NCBI RefSeq assembly: GCF_023159225.1
Contig: NC_063172.1
Location: 47,719,068 to 47,783,067, forward strand
DNA from: Perognathus longimembris pacificus
Lineage: Eukaryota > Chordata > Mammalia > Rodentia > Heteromyidae
Direction: 5' to 3'
DNA length: 64,000 nt
The notes beneath the pieces are model-generated. The model saw only the letters and a program-made list of their open reading frames with translations, was not told where the DNA came from and ran no database searches. This document shows positions 43,494 through 55,056 of this stretch, piece by piece (position 1 is the first letter of the stretch; each line of letters starts with the position of its first letter). The translations under genes were made by a program, and so were the position numbers.

Positions 43494-46400
43494 CACTTTT
43501 GATTTTAACATCTACCATGGAAGCATCCTATGATCAAACAACAGTGTGCTTGAACTAGTGATCTGCTTAATAAACACATAAATTCCAGGGGAAAAGGGCA
43601 GGGACTGGGATAATTATCTATAAGATTTTTGTTGTTGTAGGATAACTTCTTTCAAACTTCAGTTATTAAAGAGGAAGCACAGATAGTGAAGGGGGCATAT
43701 TTCAAAGATTCTTTGAATGATAGAGATTCTTTTCTGTTGCTTTACCTGATTGAGAAATAAATTGTTAAGGCTAACTGACCAATAAATGGATTTTAAGAGT
43801 GCAATTTTGCTTGACTTTCCATCTTTTTCATTTGAATTCTATTTTGATTACCATACTCCAGAGGCTTTCAGATGTTTATGATTTATCATCAGGGTTTTCT
43901 TTCATGCAGCACAGTACCTTCTTCCAGAGGGTACATCCCAGCATGGCTCCAGCATTTATGAAGAGGGGATGACTCCTAATAGCCTAGGTTTTCAACTGTA
44001 AGTGGAATCAAGGCTAATTGCAACAAACCACCTCGGTTTAGTAAAACTAAAAGTCTCCTGGCCAGTCAGACAAATCCATTAGGATTTTATTGGGTCCTAA
44101 AAAGAGTTATGTGATTCCCTGAGATCCAATCCTTGTCAATCAGGCATGGTAAATTGGATTCTTGAATAGGGAAATCCCTTAGGGAGAGTAGATGTTATCT
44201 AGATCAGATGCAGTGATTTTTTCAACTCTGTGCTCACTAGGTTCTGTTCTCTCTTTAGTGAACCAATAAAACCATAATAAGTATTGATTAACCCATTACT
44301 GAGCATTATCCACTGGCTTCTGCCCGGCTGTATTTAAACACTACATTGTACTTTCACAGTGTCACTGTATGCACACTGGCTCTGTCTTGGCCCTCATGCC
44401 GGGGCAGTGCCCACAGTATTTCCTTTCTGTGGAAACCAAATATTTCAGTTATGCACTTGGCTCTGCAAGTGTTCTTCTGGCTTTCTGAAGAATGAAAATT
44501 ACATAATTGTTTCTGGTAAAAGACATTCAAGTGTATGAACATTCTGAAGTCTTAGGTACAGTTTTCCACTGGGAAACAAAAAAAATCAAAGTTTGTTATA
44601 AGATCTGTTGTTTTGTTTCATTTGTTCATTTGTTTCATTGTTTTATTGATAAAGAAGCCATCTACTAAACTGGAAGTGGTTTTTGTGTCTCTGAATGAAT
44701 TATGTAATCTTCGGATCATGTGTGATGTCACTGTGGGGAGTTTTCATTAGTTCACAGCTGATTTCCTTAACTGTTAAAAATGTCATAATATTCAGGAGAT
44801 AGAGAAGTTATCATCCTCCTGATATTTTGAAGTATAAGTGGACCTATTTAAGATTTTCTTCTAAATTGGTGGTTCATGAATAAAGGTAAAATTTCTGGCA
44901 ATACTAATGCATATTCTTTTCAGATTTTCCCTTTATGCCCTAGATTGTTCATGGCTTTCTTGTTTTTGTTCTGTGTGCTACCTAATACTTAGAAATGCAA
45001 AGATGAAACAGACAAATTAAGTTTGATTAGAAGGGACAAGGTCATGTTCTGAATGGAGATAGGTCAATCTGAGATATGAGAGCACACTTTTTTTGCATTC
45101 ACGTGTATTATGCTTTTAGAAAATATTTTGTTTCATATTCTGACACATAAAATTTTTAGAAGTCAAAGTACCTTGAGAAATTGGCATATATGTATTTATT
45201 AATGTTATTTTGGAGTTTATATTTTCTTAACCTATATTGCTTTTTGTGTTCATTACAGAATAGTCATTTGATCAAGTGATTTTCAATACAATGTCAAAAT
45301 AAATTACATTCACTTCATTAGATGTACAGGAAGTAAAGCCAAAGCCGGGACAAGTATTAATTTAGGTCTCTGAAAAAATTGACACTCCAGCTTATGACTC
45401 GGAGGCTGTATTATTCAAGATATCTAGTGATGGAAGGAAGTCTGTCTCCATAGCAATTACCTAAATCTTTTATCAGTCATTTCTGGAAAGAAAATTAGAG
45501 CAATTGTGTCAGGATGGTCATATGGGCAGAAATTGCACACTCATTGAAACCACTTATGTCTCTGACTTTGTCCTTGGTTGATGGCTCCTTTTGTTTACCA
45601 CTCTGTGTTTGAAAGCTTGATTGGGCATGAGCAGATGTGCCGAACTGTAGCACAAAAGGTCTGCCATTTGTTTCCTTCTTATTTTTCTCTTACTTCTTTC
45701 TGTCTTCTCCCTGTGTCTCTCCCTAACCTGGCCCCCCTCTCTCATTTTTTATGCAAAACTCCTGAGTCATCCCATTTCTATTAAGCAGCTTACTCTGATA
45801 AGGTATATATTGTAAAGAAATTCTATTAAAATAACTTGCAGGATTTCTTCCCTATTATGCATTCAGTTACTGTTAAAACTGGTAATAATTACCAGGTGAT
45901 TATAAACTGGAGAAAAGGCTGAAAAGAATGTGTACCACTCTCTCACTCTCCCTAGTCAGATAACAGTAATCTTGTCAGTGTGTGTTGAAGGGGGCCCCAG
46001 ACTAAGGATGATTGTATAGATCGAGAAAGTTTAGAGATACTACCACAAATTAATAAAGGAGGAGTTTCAGTTTCACTGTGGAATAAGCTTCAAAATATAT
46101 CCTCAGACATCTAGGTTTTTGTACTAGTGGATTTTGAAATTAAAACAAAAAGCTTAGCTCTTGACCAATAAGAGATGCAGTATTCATTGAGTGCTATGAA
46201 CAGCGCAGTTTAAGCTTCCCCTTCAAGTTTCTTGTGCAGGAAAAATTACAATTAATGGCTTTCTACAACTGCAAAGATATCCCCTTCTTCATGGCTCAGC
46301 TAGGGACCTGCCAGACTAATCTATTCCCAGTGGGCTGGCCATGGTCTTTTACTCTATCTGTCTTAGCATATTGATTTCTGAGCTGTCTTATTGGTTCCTA

Positions 46401-46669
46401 ACATAATTACAGCAGGAGTGGGTCTCTTAGTACAGCTAATACATTTACACCCTAGCATCTAGGGTTGCTGATTACAATGGCATCCGGTAATGCCACTATT
46501 GGTAAGGGTCAGTTTCTCTTTCCAGTCTAAACCCTATTTTTCAGGGAGCACATAATTTAGCAGTTTTAATTTAAAGTAAAAAAAAGTCTTGCCTTTATGT
46601 CTTCCAAGATTTACATATTTCTGCACTTTAAAAGTGAATAAGAGAACCTGCAAGGAAAAGAAGGAAGAG
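43494..46669. other. Repeat-poor block, no gene recognised
   Basis: About 3.2 kb in which I recognise no SINE, L1, LTR or long simple repeat, the longest such run apart from 57758-60998. Base composition is less AT-rich near 43900-44500. Frames of 60-68 codons (44354-44542 and 45554-45784) have no domain. Such blocks may hold conserved non-coding elements, which cannot be judged from one sequence. Confidence 0.4.
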
Positions 46670-46760
46670 GTGAAACTATTAAAAACAAAATGTGCTCATT
46701 ATCTGATTTATGTAACTCTAACCCCTTGGTATGTCACCTTAACAATGAAAATAATAATAA
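46670..46760 (+). mobile_element. L1 3'UTR terminal fragment
   Basis: GGTGAAACTATTAAAAACAAAATG, TGCTCATTATCTGATTTATGTAACTCTAACCCC and TGTCACCTTAACAATGAAAATAATAAT match the last 90 bases of the older L1 3'UTR type (compare 18130-18215). Confidence 0.7.
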
Positions 46761-46791
46761 TAATAAAAGAAGGTAATAAAATTTCAGTCTC

Positions 46792-47005
46792 GGACTGGGA
46801 ATATGGCCTGGTGGTAAAGTGCTCGCCTCATATATATGAAGCCCTGGGTTCGATTCCTTAGCACCACATATATAGAAAACGGCCAGAAGTGGCGCTGTAG
46901 CTCGAGTGACAGAGTGCTAGCCTTGAGCAAAAAGAAGCCAGGAACAGTGCTCAGGCCCTGAGTTCAAGCCCCAGGACTGGCAAAAAAACAAAACAAAACA
47001 ACAAC
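46792..47005 (+). mobile_element. IDL-Geo SINE, complete
   Basis: Left monomer 46792-46878 (ACTGGGAATATGGCCTGGTGG with an A-box-like segment; perfect-looking B box GGTTCGATTCC), then right monomer about 46880-46980 (GGCCAGAAGTGGCGCTGTAGC..GAGTGCTAGCC..GAGTTCAAGCCCCAGGACTGGC), and an A-rich tail with C interruptions. The TSD is imperfect: AATAAAATTTCAGTCTC at 46775-46791 against AATAAAACTGCAGTCTC at 47006-47022 (15 of 17 identical). This is the best sense-strand copy for a consensus. Confidence 0.92.
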
Positions 47006-47076
47006 AATAAAACTGCAGTCTCTATACTTTCTGTACTTTTGAAATTTTCATGAAAATGCATATTTTCCATTCTTTT

Positions 47077-47276
47077 GTTTTTGTTTTGCCAGTCCTGGAG
47101 CTTAGATTCAGGGCCTGAACACTGTCCCTGGCTCCTTTTTGTTCAAGGCTAGCACTCTAGCACTTAAGCCACAGTTCTACTTCTGGCCTTTTCTGTTTAT
47201 GTAGTGCTGAGGAATCAAACCCAGGGTTTCATCCATGTAAGGCAAGCACTCTTTTGCTATGCCACATTCCCAGCCC
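47077..47276 (-). mobile_element. IDL-Geo SINE, complete, inverted to its neighbour
   Basis: Antisense dimer: TTTTGCCAGTCCTGGAGCTTAG, GTCCCTGGCTCCTTTTTGTTCAAGGC, then the ID-like half ending TTGCTATGCCACATTCCCAGCCC. The TSD is TATTTTCCATTCTTTT at 47061-47076 and TATTTTTTATTCTTTT at 47277-47292 (15 of 16). It lies about 70 bases from a sense copy, so the two form a large inverted repeat. Confidence 0.92.
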
Positions 47277-47574
47277 TATTTTTTATTCTTTTATGATCTT
47301 TTCCTAAGTAACTAATTGACACAATTAGTTCTTATGTTAATAAAGAGTTTATGGGTCCCTCAAAATTTTATGAATAGCATACTTTACTGTTTTATATATA
47401 AAAGGTACAATATTTCCAGTACCCAGAGATAAAGGACATAGGTATATCCTCTTAACAGAAAAAGATTTGACAGTAACATTATTCTTGAAATAAAATAATT
47501 TACCACCATGATAACCTTTTATTAGTATATTTATTGTAGACAAAAAAGTAACTACCAAACCAAAAACTTCGAAA

Positions 47575-47694
47575 TAGCTGAGGCTAGTGGCACATACCTA
47601 TAATTTCTACCATCAAGAAGGAGGAGGAACTTGAGTTTGTGGCCATCAAGTGACTTAGTGAGATTGAATCTAAAACAAAAACAGAAAAGAAATA
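47575..47694 (+). mobile_element. B1-like SINE monomer (7SL-derived), old
   Basis: GCTGAGGCTAGTGGCACATACCTATAATTTC starts like B1. GGAGGAACTTGAGTTTGTGGCCATC and GACTTAGTGAGATTGAATCTAAAAC follow the B1/Alu-type end. Unlike the composite SINE, no Geo-like half follows before the next SINE begins. Confidence 0.65.
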
Positions 47695-47697
47695 TCT

Positions 47698-47930
47698 AGC
47701 CACACACTGGTGCCTCATACCTGTAATCCTAACTATTCAGATGTCTGAGATCTGAAGATCACAGTTCAAACCCAACCTGGGAAAGAAAGTCCATGAGTCT
47801 CTATGTCCAATTATTCACCAGAAAACTAGAAGTGCCACTGTGGCTTAAAGTGGTAGAGGGCTAGCCCTGGGCAAAAAAGCTTTGGGACAGTGCCCAGGCC
47901 CTGAGTACAAGCCCAATGAACAATTTTTAA
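47698..47930 (+). mobile_element. Composite SINE, near full length
   Basis: GCCACACACTGGTGCCTCATACCTGTAATCCTAACTATTCAG (B1-like half), GAAAGTCCATGAGTCTCTATGTCCAATTATTCACCAG, then the right monomer GAAGTGCCACTGTGGCTTAAAGTGGTAGAGGGCTAGCC..GAGTACAAGCCC and an A-rich tail. It sits directly after a separate B1-like monomer, in tandem. Confidence 0.87.
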
Positions 47931-49142
47931 AAAGGAAGAAAGAGAGAGGAGACAGACAGAGAATAAAAGAGATATAAAAAGAAAAGACTTATTTATAATA
48001 CAAAGCTTTCTCAATATAACACAGATGTATAAAAAGAAATATAATTAACGGTTGCCAATTTGGATTTTGTAATAAAATTTAAAACATGTAGAAGATTTTA
48101 ATGACATTGACTGATAAAAATTTAGGTATTATATTTGTGCTCTCGAAAAGTTTTCCATTGTCTTATTCCAAAGCAAAATAGGTAAATATTACAGATTGGA
48201 GTAAGGACAAAAGATGGCTCACTCTATTCATGGTGGTTTACTTGATAATGATAATGACCTACATGTGTAAACTCCACTGAGCTACATTGTCTTAGAATTG
48301 TAGGATTCAGGATGAATTCTAGAATACAGAAAACACTCTTCTTGATGCTTCCTGTGACCACTCTGAGAAGTGATAGATGATGGTGAAAAAACCTTAAAAG
48401 TGAAATTAATGTCCTGGTTAACATGAGAACTATAAAACTTTCCACATCTAAACAAACTATGGCAAAGTGATCATATTGAGACACTTGCAAAAATCAATTT
48501 CTAGTTTCATATTCAATATCAGTATATATTTAATGCATGTTACACTTGTTTTGATTTATATACAGCCAGTGTATTATATAATGCATAGTAAACCCATTTA
48601 TAAAATAAATATATGTAGAAGATAAGCTCTTTTATAACTGAAAGTTCACTTTTCTAAGGAAACCACATTTATAATCTGAACTTCCTTTCTAAATTGGGTT
48701 ATATATTTCCCATTATCATACAAAGAAAAGAAAGAACATTTTTTTTTCATTTCCAGGCTGATAATTTTGAAAAAACAATTAGTTGCTGTATTTCTCTCTG
48801 CTGCGACAACTAATTCCTATAATACTTTAGAAAATACTTAATGACTCCATTCCATTTCATCTGTTTATATGGCAAGCATTGAACTAAACACAGAGAAAAA
48901 CTTAAAAATAATAAATAAACCAGCCACAGCTGGCAAAATCTCCTTGTTTGTAGAGAAAAACAGTGTCACAAATGCCATAGTAAAGACAAGTAAGACAATG
49001 ATGAACCCAAGCCCCACAACAGATACTGAGAAGTCTCATAGGAAGATTCAAGAAAGAATTTACACAAGAATTATCTTTCCAAGAATGAGTAGAAAGTTCA
49101 CATTAAATAGCTTCAAATGGTCATGATTGATTGAATTGCTGT
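47931..49142. other. No gene or repeat recognised
   Basis: Unclassified. A GA-rich stretch (47935-47990) follows the SINE tail. The 85-88 codon frames at 48224-48490 and 48869-49126 show no motif. Confidence 0.4.
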
Positions 49143-49177
49143 TTATATATATGTATATATGTATATATATACATACC
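49143..49177. repeat. (TA)n/(TATG)n microsatellite
   Basis: TTATATATATGTATATATGTATATATATACATAC. Confidence 0.9.
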
Positions 49178-49760
49178 TAATTTTTGTATCCTTATACACA
49201 TAAGACACTATTTTTGTGTACTTGCCTATGGAAATATGAACTTTTCTCTTATTCTCATTTATTTATTTTTATTAAATTTATGCTATACCCTGAAATCAAG
49301 AAACATACAGTAAAACTACACAAGGGGCAAAAGTTGATCAGTTCAAAGTTACCATTTTAATGACTCAGTAATATGTAGATCTGATAAATTAATGCATATT
49401 CATCATAATATCATACATGCTTTTAGTAACTTGTTTCATTACTGCAACATTCTAATTATAGGAATTTGTTAAACAGCATAATTCCACATAAGTAAAATAG
49501 ATAAATACTAAAATGAATGCTATTGTGTATTATGTAAGTGCTGCAGAGAAAAATCTTTGTCCTTCACTTCTCCTGAGTAAGTATTCCTGCTGATAGCTGC
49601 ATGACTCATACAGTCCCGAAAGAGTGAATGGGAGGCCTAAGATTGTCACTTGTAGAGATGGCTGTTTTGTGAATATACTTCTATGTTTTCTTTGCTCTTC
49701 TTTAGTTGCATGACTCTACCCTAATGTTTGAAAAAAAAAAAACAACAGAATGGAAGTAGC
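49178..49760. other. No gene or repeat recognised
   Basis: AT-rich, unclassified, ending with an A-run near 49732-49742 just before an LTR. Confidence 0.4.
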
Positions 49761-50182
49761 TTGCTTAGTTTTCTCATTACTGTGACAATATAGCCAACAT
49801 AAACTTATTTTGGTTCCCAGTTTCAGAGGCTCAATCTGTGGATGCTTGGGACCATGAGCACAGAGAGAACATCACAGAAGTAGGAATTCATGGCAGAGCT
49901 GTTCTGTGGCAGACAGGAAGTGGGAGAGAAGGGAAAAAAAAGGACACAATAACTGCATTGACCTACCCACAGTTGTTGTCTCTCTCCAGCTAGCCCCTAC
50001 CTTCTATCCTTCTCTCAATAATGACATCGAACTGTGAATTCATCAAAGGGCTAATAGATTCCCTAGGTCAGATTCTTCAAAATTTGACTGTCCCTGGAAA
50101 TGCTCTCACAGAACAATCTCCAGGTGTGCTTTACTAAACCTGTAGGCATTTCTCATTGCTTCAAGTTGATAATGAAGATTGC
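49761..50182 (-). mobile_element. MaLR/MLT-like LTR
   Basis: Antisense order: CTCATTACTGTGACAATATAGCC, TATTTTGGTTCCCAGTTTCAGAGG, CTCAATAATGACATCG, AATTCATCAAAGGGCTAATAGATTCCCTAGGTCAGA, CTGGAAATGCTCTCACAGAAC, CAGGTGTGCTTTACTAAACC and CTTCAAGTTGATAATGAAGATTGC. It is clearly an old LTR; the exact subfamily is not decided. Confidence 0.65.
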
Positions 50183-52202
50183 TACCACAGGATGGTACTG
50201 TAATAGGTGGACCTGAGTCATCATGTGAAGAAAACACATCCTCTCTAGGATTGTATTGCCATGGAGATTGATAGATGAGAGAAAACTAATTTTATTCTGT
50301 TTATTTGGAGCATGAGTGTTTGTTTTCACTAAAATCTGGTAGCCTAAATTAATGCAACATGTGGTATATATGTCTGTATATGTGTGGAGTTGTTCGTACA
50401 TACTCATTATTGTTTCTAGTTTTAAAATGTTATATATGTCAGATTTCAGTTTCTACTCTAATTTTAATTGTCTTTGGCCTGTCTTCTTCAAGGAACTTTA
50501 GAATGCATTAACAAACTCTTTGTGTGAGATGGGATGTTAATAACTAGTTCCTGAATGATTTAATAAAATCATGTCAAATATTGTTAGTACTTTCAGTCTG
50601 GACTTGTTCAAATTTCTGCTTAACTTGACCAGTAGTTTTATATCCATATAGAGTAAGCATGAAATATCCTCTCCTATTATAGTCTTTACATCAGTGTCAA
50701 TATACATATTTCTATACATTAAGTATGAGAGAATTACCTCATGATGATACCACCAAGAAGTAAATATTTGAAGTTTATAACCATTAAATTTTTAAAAATC
50801 CTCAAAAGATTAGTATTTCACCCAACCCTTTTGAGTTATTTAGATTCTGCCTGAATATGCTGCAAAATATTTGGTTGTATATTTAGATTACTATTAAACT
50901 TTAAGCAGACATTTAACATTTTTGGCCATTTCAGTCAGAGTTTCTGCATGAAGCATAGAATTGCAGTGGCACAGGAATTTCACAAAGAGTGAAGTGAAAC
51001 AGCTTAACCAAACTTGCAGCTCCTCAAAAGGATTCAACTGGGGTTTCAACTTGAATTGCCTGCAAATTCAGTCATTTCACTTTATATTTATAAAACAGCC
51101 TTTTTCTTGGTAAAGATGGCTTTACATCACCTGTCATAACCAAGAAGCATTGCCAACTATTTATTTCAGTGTTCCTAATTGTTGTCAGCATGTGACCTAA
51201 AACTCTGACACGAAATTTTTCAAAGTCAGGCCTCTACCAGGCACGTGCATTTATCAACGCTTATCCCATGTCCACCTAAGCAGTGGTACTTGTGAAGGTC
51301 CTTTTTTTTATTTAATTCTCCAAGATTTTGCTGTTAATGGGAAAACTGTCTCATAAATTAAGGAAGTGCTCAATTACAAGCCTGACAGAGATTGATTTTG
51401 GTTCTGACACTGGTCACTACCAGCAAGGGAAGTCCTCAGAAATCACGACTCTGGCTAATGCCCAATCACCTCAAAAGGTGGTCCTGGACAAGTGCTCATT
51501 ACAGCCTGGAGAAATGGTTGGCAACATGTCTGTGTGAGGTTTGCATGAAAGCTACAATCTGTAGGAGCTAAGCCTCACTGTCCAGCACACACATTCATGT
51601 GACAGAACAACTTAATTCTGAATAATATTCAGGTATAGTTTTTAAAAACTGAACAAACCAAATTACAACTTCAAATTTCAGTCATCAAGTGTAATATAAG
51701 AAAATATTGTTCAAAACTTTGACATTTTAGGCAGCATTTTAGAAAAAGATAAAAGGACCCATAATAAAAGGAAAATAGACACAAAACACGAACCTAAAAA
51801 TATATAACCCAAACAGTTCACTGTCATGAATTCTTTTCTAGACACATTGAAAGTATGATCCAGTTGGCAAGCATTGTAAGGGAATTCCAAATAAAATATA
51901 ATAATGAAATACCCATATTCTAGAGAAATTATGATGTGAGTTTTAGAAAATGATTTTTCTTTTGGAGAGACACTCCATTTGAATGGTTTCTTCTTGTCTT
52001 TATTTAGTAATGATAAGATATTAAAGTACTTCATGTATTTGCAAATATCCAAATATATTTCCTCTCCAAAATAATGGTAAGGGCTATTTTGGATTACAAA
52101 CTACACATATACCAAAGCTAAGACCTGAAAGAAATCATGTCTGCTTTAATCTCTTGGCCATGGAATGGCAGAGCACCTAACATTCTCCTTCTATCTGTAC
52201 CA
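50183..52202. other. Repeat-poor block, no gene recognised
   Basis: About 2 kb without recognised repeats. Frames of 60-113 codons (for example 51711-52052) show no domain. The segment 50920-51540 is less AT-rich and free of low-complexity sequence, and is one of the better candidates for unique host sequence. Confidence 0.4.
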
Positions 52203-52256
52203 ATCTTTCTATCGTTCTTTCTTTCTTTCATCCTTCCTTCCTTCCTTCCTTCCTCC

Positions 52257-52348
<92 letters not shown>

Positions 52349-52466
52349 TCCTTCTTCCTGTCTTTCCCTTTTCTCTTTCTTTTGTTCGTTTGTTCCTTCC
52401 TTCCCTCCCTTCTTCCCTCTCTCCCTCCTGCCCCCCCCTCCTTACCCCCCCCCCCCCGCCCCCCCC
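52203..52466. repeat. (TTTC)n tract followed by C-rich runs
   Basis: Mixed TTTC/CCTT units, a long (CTTT)n core at about 52258-52350, then CCCTCC blocks and C runs (C8 at 52431-52438 and C13 near 52445-52457). The purine strand carries four or more G runs, so both triplex and G-quadruplex structures are possible. Phe/Leu/Ser frames here (up to 120 codons) are artefacts. Confidence 0.95.
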
Positions 52467-52484
52467 TTAGGGCCTCCCTTCTTC

Positions 52485-52966
52485 ATTTCTTTCTTGTAAA
52501 AGTTATGTACAGGGGTTACAGTTTCATAGTAAGGCAGTGAGTACATTTCTTATCAAACTTGTTACCTCCTTCGCTTTTCTCCCATCTTCCCCCCTCCCCA
52601 CCTTCCCCCAAGTTGTACAGTTGGTTTACAGTGTATTGTTTCACAAGTATTGCTGTTGCATTGGTTCACCTTTTACCCTGTTCTCCCCATTTTGGTGGTC
52701 CCCTTGCCTAGTTCTGATAAACATACGTACGATTCACAGGGTACCAAAGTCAGTTACAATGACGTAGGGGAAGAATGGCAAAAGAACTGGACATGATTTC
52801 ATATGGTATGTTGAAAATAACAACAAATATAAGTCACTTATTTCCAAATCTTGTAATTCATTTTGCTTAGCATCATATTATGTGTTCATATGTTTATAGC
52901 TATTGAGCTTATTGTGCTCCTCTGCTAAGACTATCCTAGACAAGTATCTGTACCAACTTTTGATGT
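52485..52966 (-). mobile_element. L1 3'UTR, 5'-truncated copy
   Basis: Antisense L1 3' end: TTATGTACAGGGGTTACAGTTTC, ATTTCTTATCAAACTTGTTACC, the C-rich block, AAGTTGTACAGTTGGTTTACAG, then TTTTGCTTAGCATCATATTATGTGTTC and ATTGTGCTCCTCTGCTAAGACTATCCTAGAC. It contains only 3'UTR, roughly 480 bases, and begins at its left end right after the simple repeat. Confidence 0.85.
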
Positions 52967-53162
52967 CTAGACAAAGGCATTTGTTCTCATTTTTGACAAC
53001 AGATTGCATGTTTTCGAAATTATGTAAGGCAGAATACTATAATAGTTAAAAGATGAAGGATTTGAGAATAATAAAACCTATGGAACAAGGTCTTGTGTAT
53101 GAGAGTTATTCCCAACATTTTGTTAGAAGGATGAATCAAACAGTCTAAGTACCAATTTTGTA

Positions 53163-53512
53163 TTTTCCTTTAAAAAATAATATTTTATTTGATTGTAAAG
53201 GTGATGTACAGAGGGATTAAAGTTAGGTCATGAGTACATATCTTGTTGAACAGTGTTATCCCCTCCCTCATTTAATCCTACTATCCCTCTGCTCCAACAC
53301 ATCCCCATCCTCATGTTATATAGTCCAAATGAACACAGTTGTGCTGGTAGCTTTTGGCCTTGTTTGTGATCATTTGGTTACATGCCCAGGAATAGATTGC
53401 AGAATCGTAGAGAAGCTCTATGTTTAGTCTTTTGAGGAACCTCCATACTGCTTTCCAGAGACATTTAAACCAGTTTATATTCCCACCAACAGTGTAGTAG
53501 CTGAACTTTTAT
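53163..53512 (-). mobile_element. L1 3' end with internal deletion
   Basis: Antisense: the terminal 3'UTR (TTTGATTGTAAAGGTGATGTACAG..GTTATCCCCTCCCTC) passes near 53325 straight into ORF2 C-terminal sequence (ACACAGTTGTGCTGGTAGC, ATTTGGTTACATGCCCAGG, CATACTGCTTTCCAGAG, ATTCCCACCAACAGTGTAG). The intervening 3'UTR and ORF2 end, seen for example in 56076-56860, are missing. Confidence 0.8.
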
Positions 53513-53730
53513 TTTCTTAGATAGTAACACCTTAAATATTTGTATGTGTTATACCATTTTAGGATTCTGTTATCTACTTAGCTATTTCTACAGAGTTTCA
53601 AATTTGGAATATATATCAAAAGAAAAAGAGTGTTTAAAATATTTATTAAATGTCTCTTCTCCTTGCTCATGCTCTACAAAATGAAACAATTATTTCAACT
53701 AATCAATTTGTCATATATTTTAAATGCTCT

Positions 53731-53815
53731 CTTTCTCTGTGTCTCTGTCTCTGTCTCTCTCTGTCTGTCTCTGTCTGTCTCTGTCTCTGTCTCTCTCTCT
53801 GTTTCTCTCTCTCTC
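53731..53815. repeat. (TCTG)n/(TC)n microsatellite
   Basis: TCTCTGTGTCTCTGTCTCTGTC units with interruptions, ending TCTCTCTCTCTGG. The Leu/Ser/Val frame over it is an artefact. Confidence 0.93.
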
Positions 53816-54588
53816 TGGCCAATCTGGACTTAACAGTTTAAGGCAGAATGTGACACAGAAATAAATATAATTAATAATCAGACTAGTTTAAAATGAAAAC
53901 AGATAACTTCAGGAGGACTCTAAACATATTAGCTTTCAGGTTTTATTCACTTTTGTTTGGAAAATACATGGACAATATTTTTGTGGGCAGTGTAGACAGT
54001 AAAACTTAACAATATTTCTCAGGAACAGAAACAGGAAGTGCAGACTCTTTGGAGCAAATATTAACTGAAAGTGCTTCCAAGAGAAGTAAAACTATCATGC
54101 CCTAAAATTTAAAGACTCTTTGTTTCTAAAAGTCACATCATCACAGTCTCTGGGGTTGCTTTTCTGCTGTGTTGCTTTCAGAGTTGTCTAATGGCAAGCA
54201 TGGATGGCCCATTGGCAGTAGCCCCGTTTTTTTTTTTGTTTTGTTTTGTTTTTGTTGTTGTTGTTTTTTTTCCCTTCTCTGTCCCCCGGCTCCCAGTATC
54301 CCCATTTTATAAAGCTGCTTCACAAAGCAGCATATTTTTTAGAGGCGGAGAATGAAGATCACTATGGTTATTAAATTACTGTTCTTTAAAAACTATTAGA
54401 TAAAAAACAGGAAATCACACTGTGCAGCAGGATAATTTAAGGCTTCAATTATAAGACTTATGAACAAAAAGTGAGTCTCCAAATGGTGAATTGGAAAGTA
54501 GCCTTTTATTGTAACTTAACGTTTCCACGATTTTAAATTTAATTTACTGCTCCTTAGGCAGAAGTACACAGTGTGTTTATCTATGAGG
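53816..54588. other. No gene recognised; T-rich run inside
   Basis: Unclassified, with a T/G-rich stretch at 54224-54272 (TTTTTTTTTTGTTTTGTTTTG) that could be the antisense tail of a decayed retroposon. No element body is recognisable. Confidence 0.4.
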
Positions 54589-54608
54589 TATGTATATATT
54601 TTTTAAAC

Positions 54609-54832
54609 AGAAGGCACTTCTTTTGTGTGTGTGTTTTGTTTTTTGCCAGTCCTGGGGCTTGAATTCAGTGCCTGGACAATGTCCCTGGCTTCTTTTTGCT
54701 CAAGGCTAGCACTCTACCACTTGTCCCACAGTGCCACTCTGGCTTTTTCTATATATGTGGTACTGAGGAATCCAACACAGGGCTTCATGCAGTCTAAGCA
54801 AGCACTCTACCACTAGGTCATATTCCTGGCCC
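54609..54832 (-). mobile_element. IDL-Geo SINE, complete
   Basis: Antisense dimer: TTTTGCCAGTCCTGGGGCTTGAATTC, GTCCCTGGCTTCTTTTTGCTCAAGG, CACTTGTCCCACAGTGCC, then the ID-like half GTGGTACTGAGGAATCC..CACTAGGTCATATTCCTGGCCC. A candidate TSD with small gaps is TATGTATATATTTTTTAAAC (54589-54608) against TATGTATAATTTTTTGTAAAC (54833-54853). If so, the tail includes a CA-rich run. Confidence 0.88.
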
Positions 54833-54902
54833 TATGTATAATTTTTTGTAAACTTACTGAGAAATAGTGTTTGAAGAAAAAAATTTATTGTGTATGGTGG
54901 TG

Positions 54903-55009
54903 GTAGGGAATCTCTTGGAGCTTGGACTCACAGCCTGGGTACTGTTTTTGAGTTTTCAGGTTCAAGGCTAGGACCCTACCACTTGACCCATAGCTCCACT
55001 TTTGGCATG

Positions 55010-55056
<47 letters not shown>

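Noticed and set aside
46792..46878. tRNA gene
   Set aside because: A and B boxes are present, but this is the left half of a SINE with an A-rich tail and TSD. It does not form a full tRNA.
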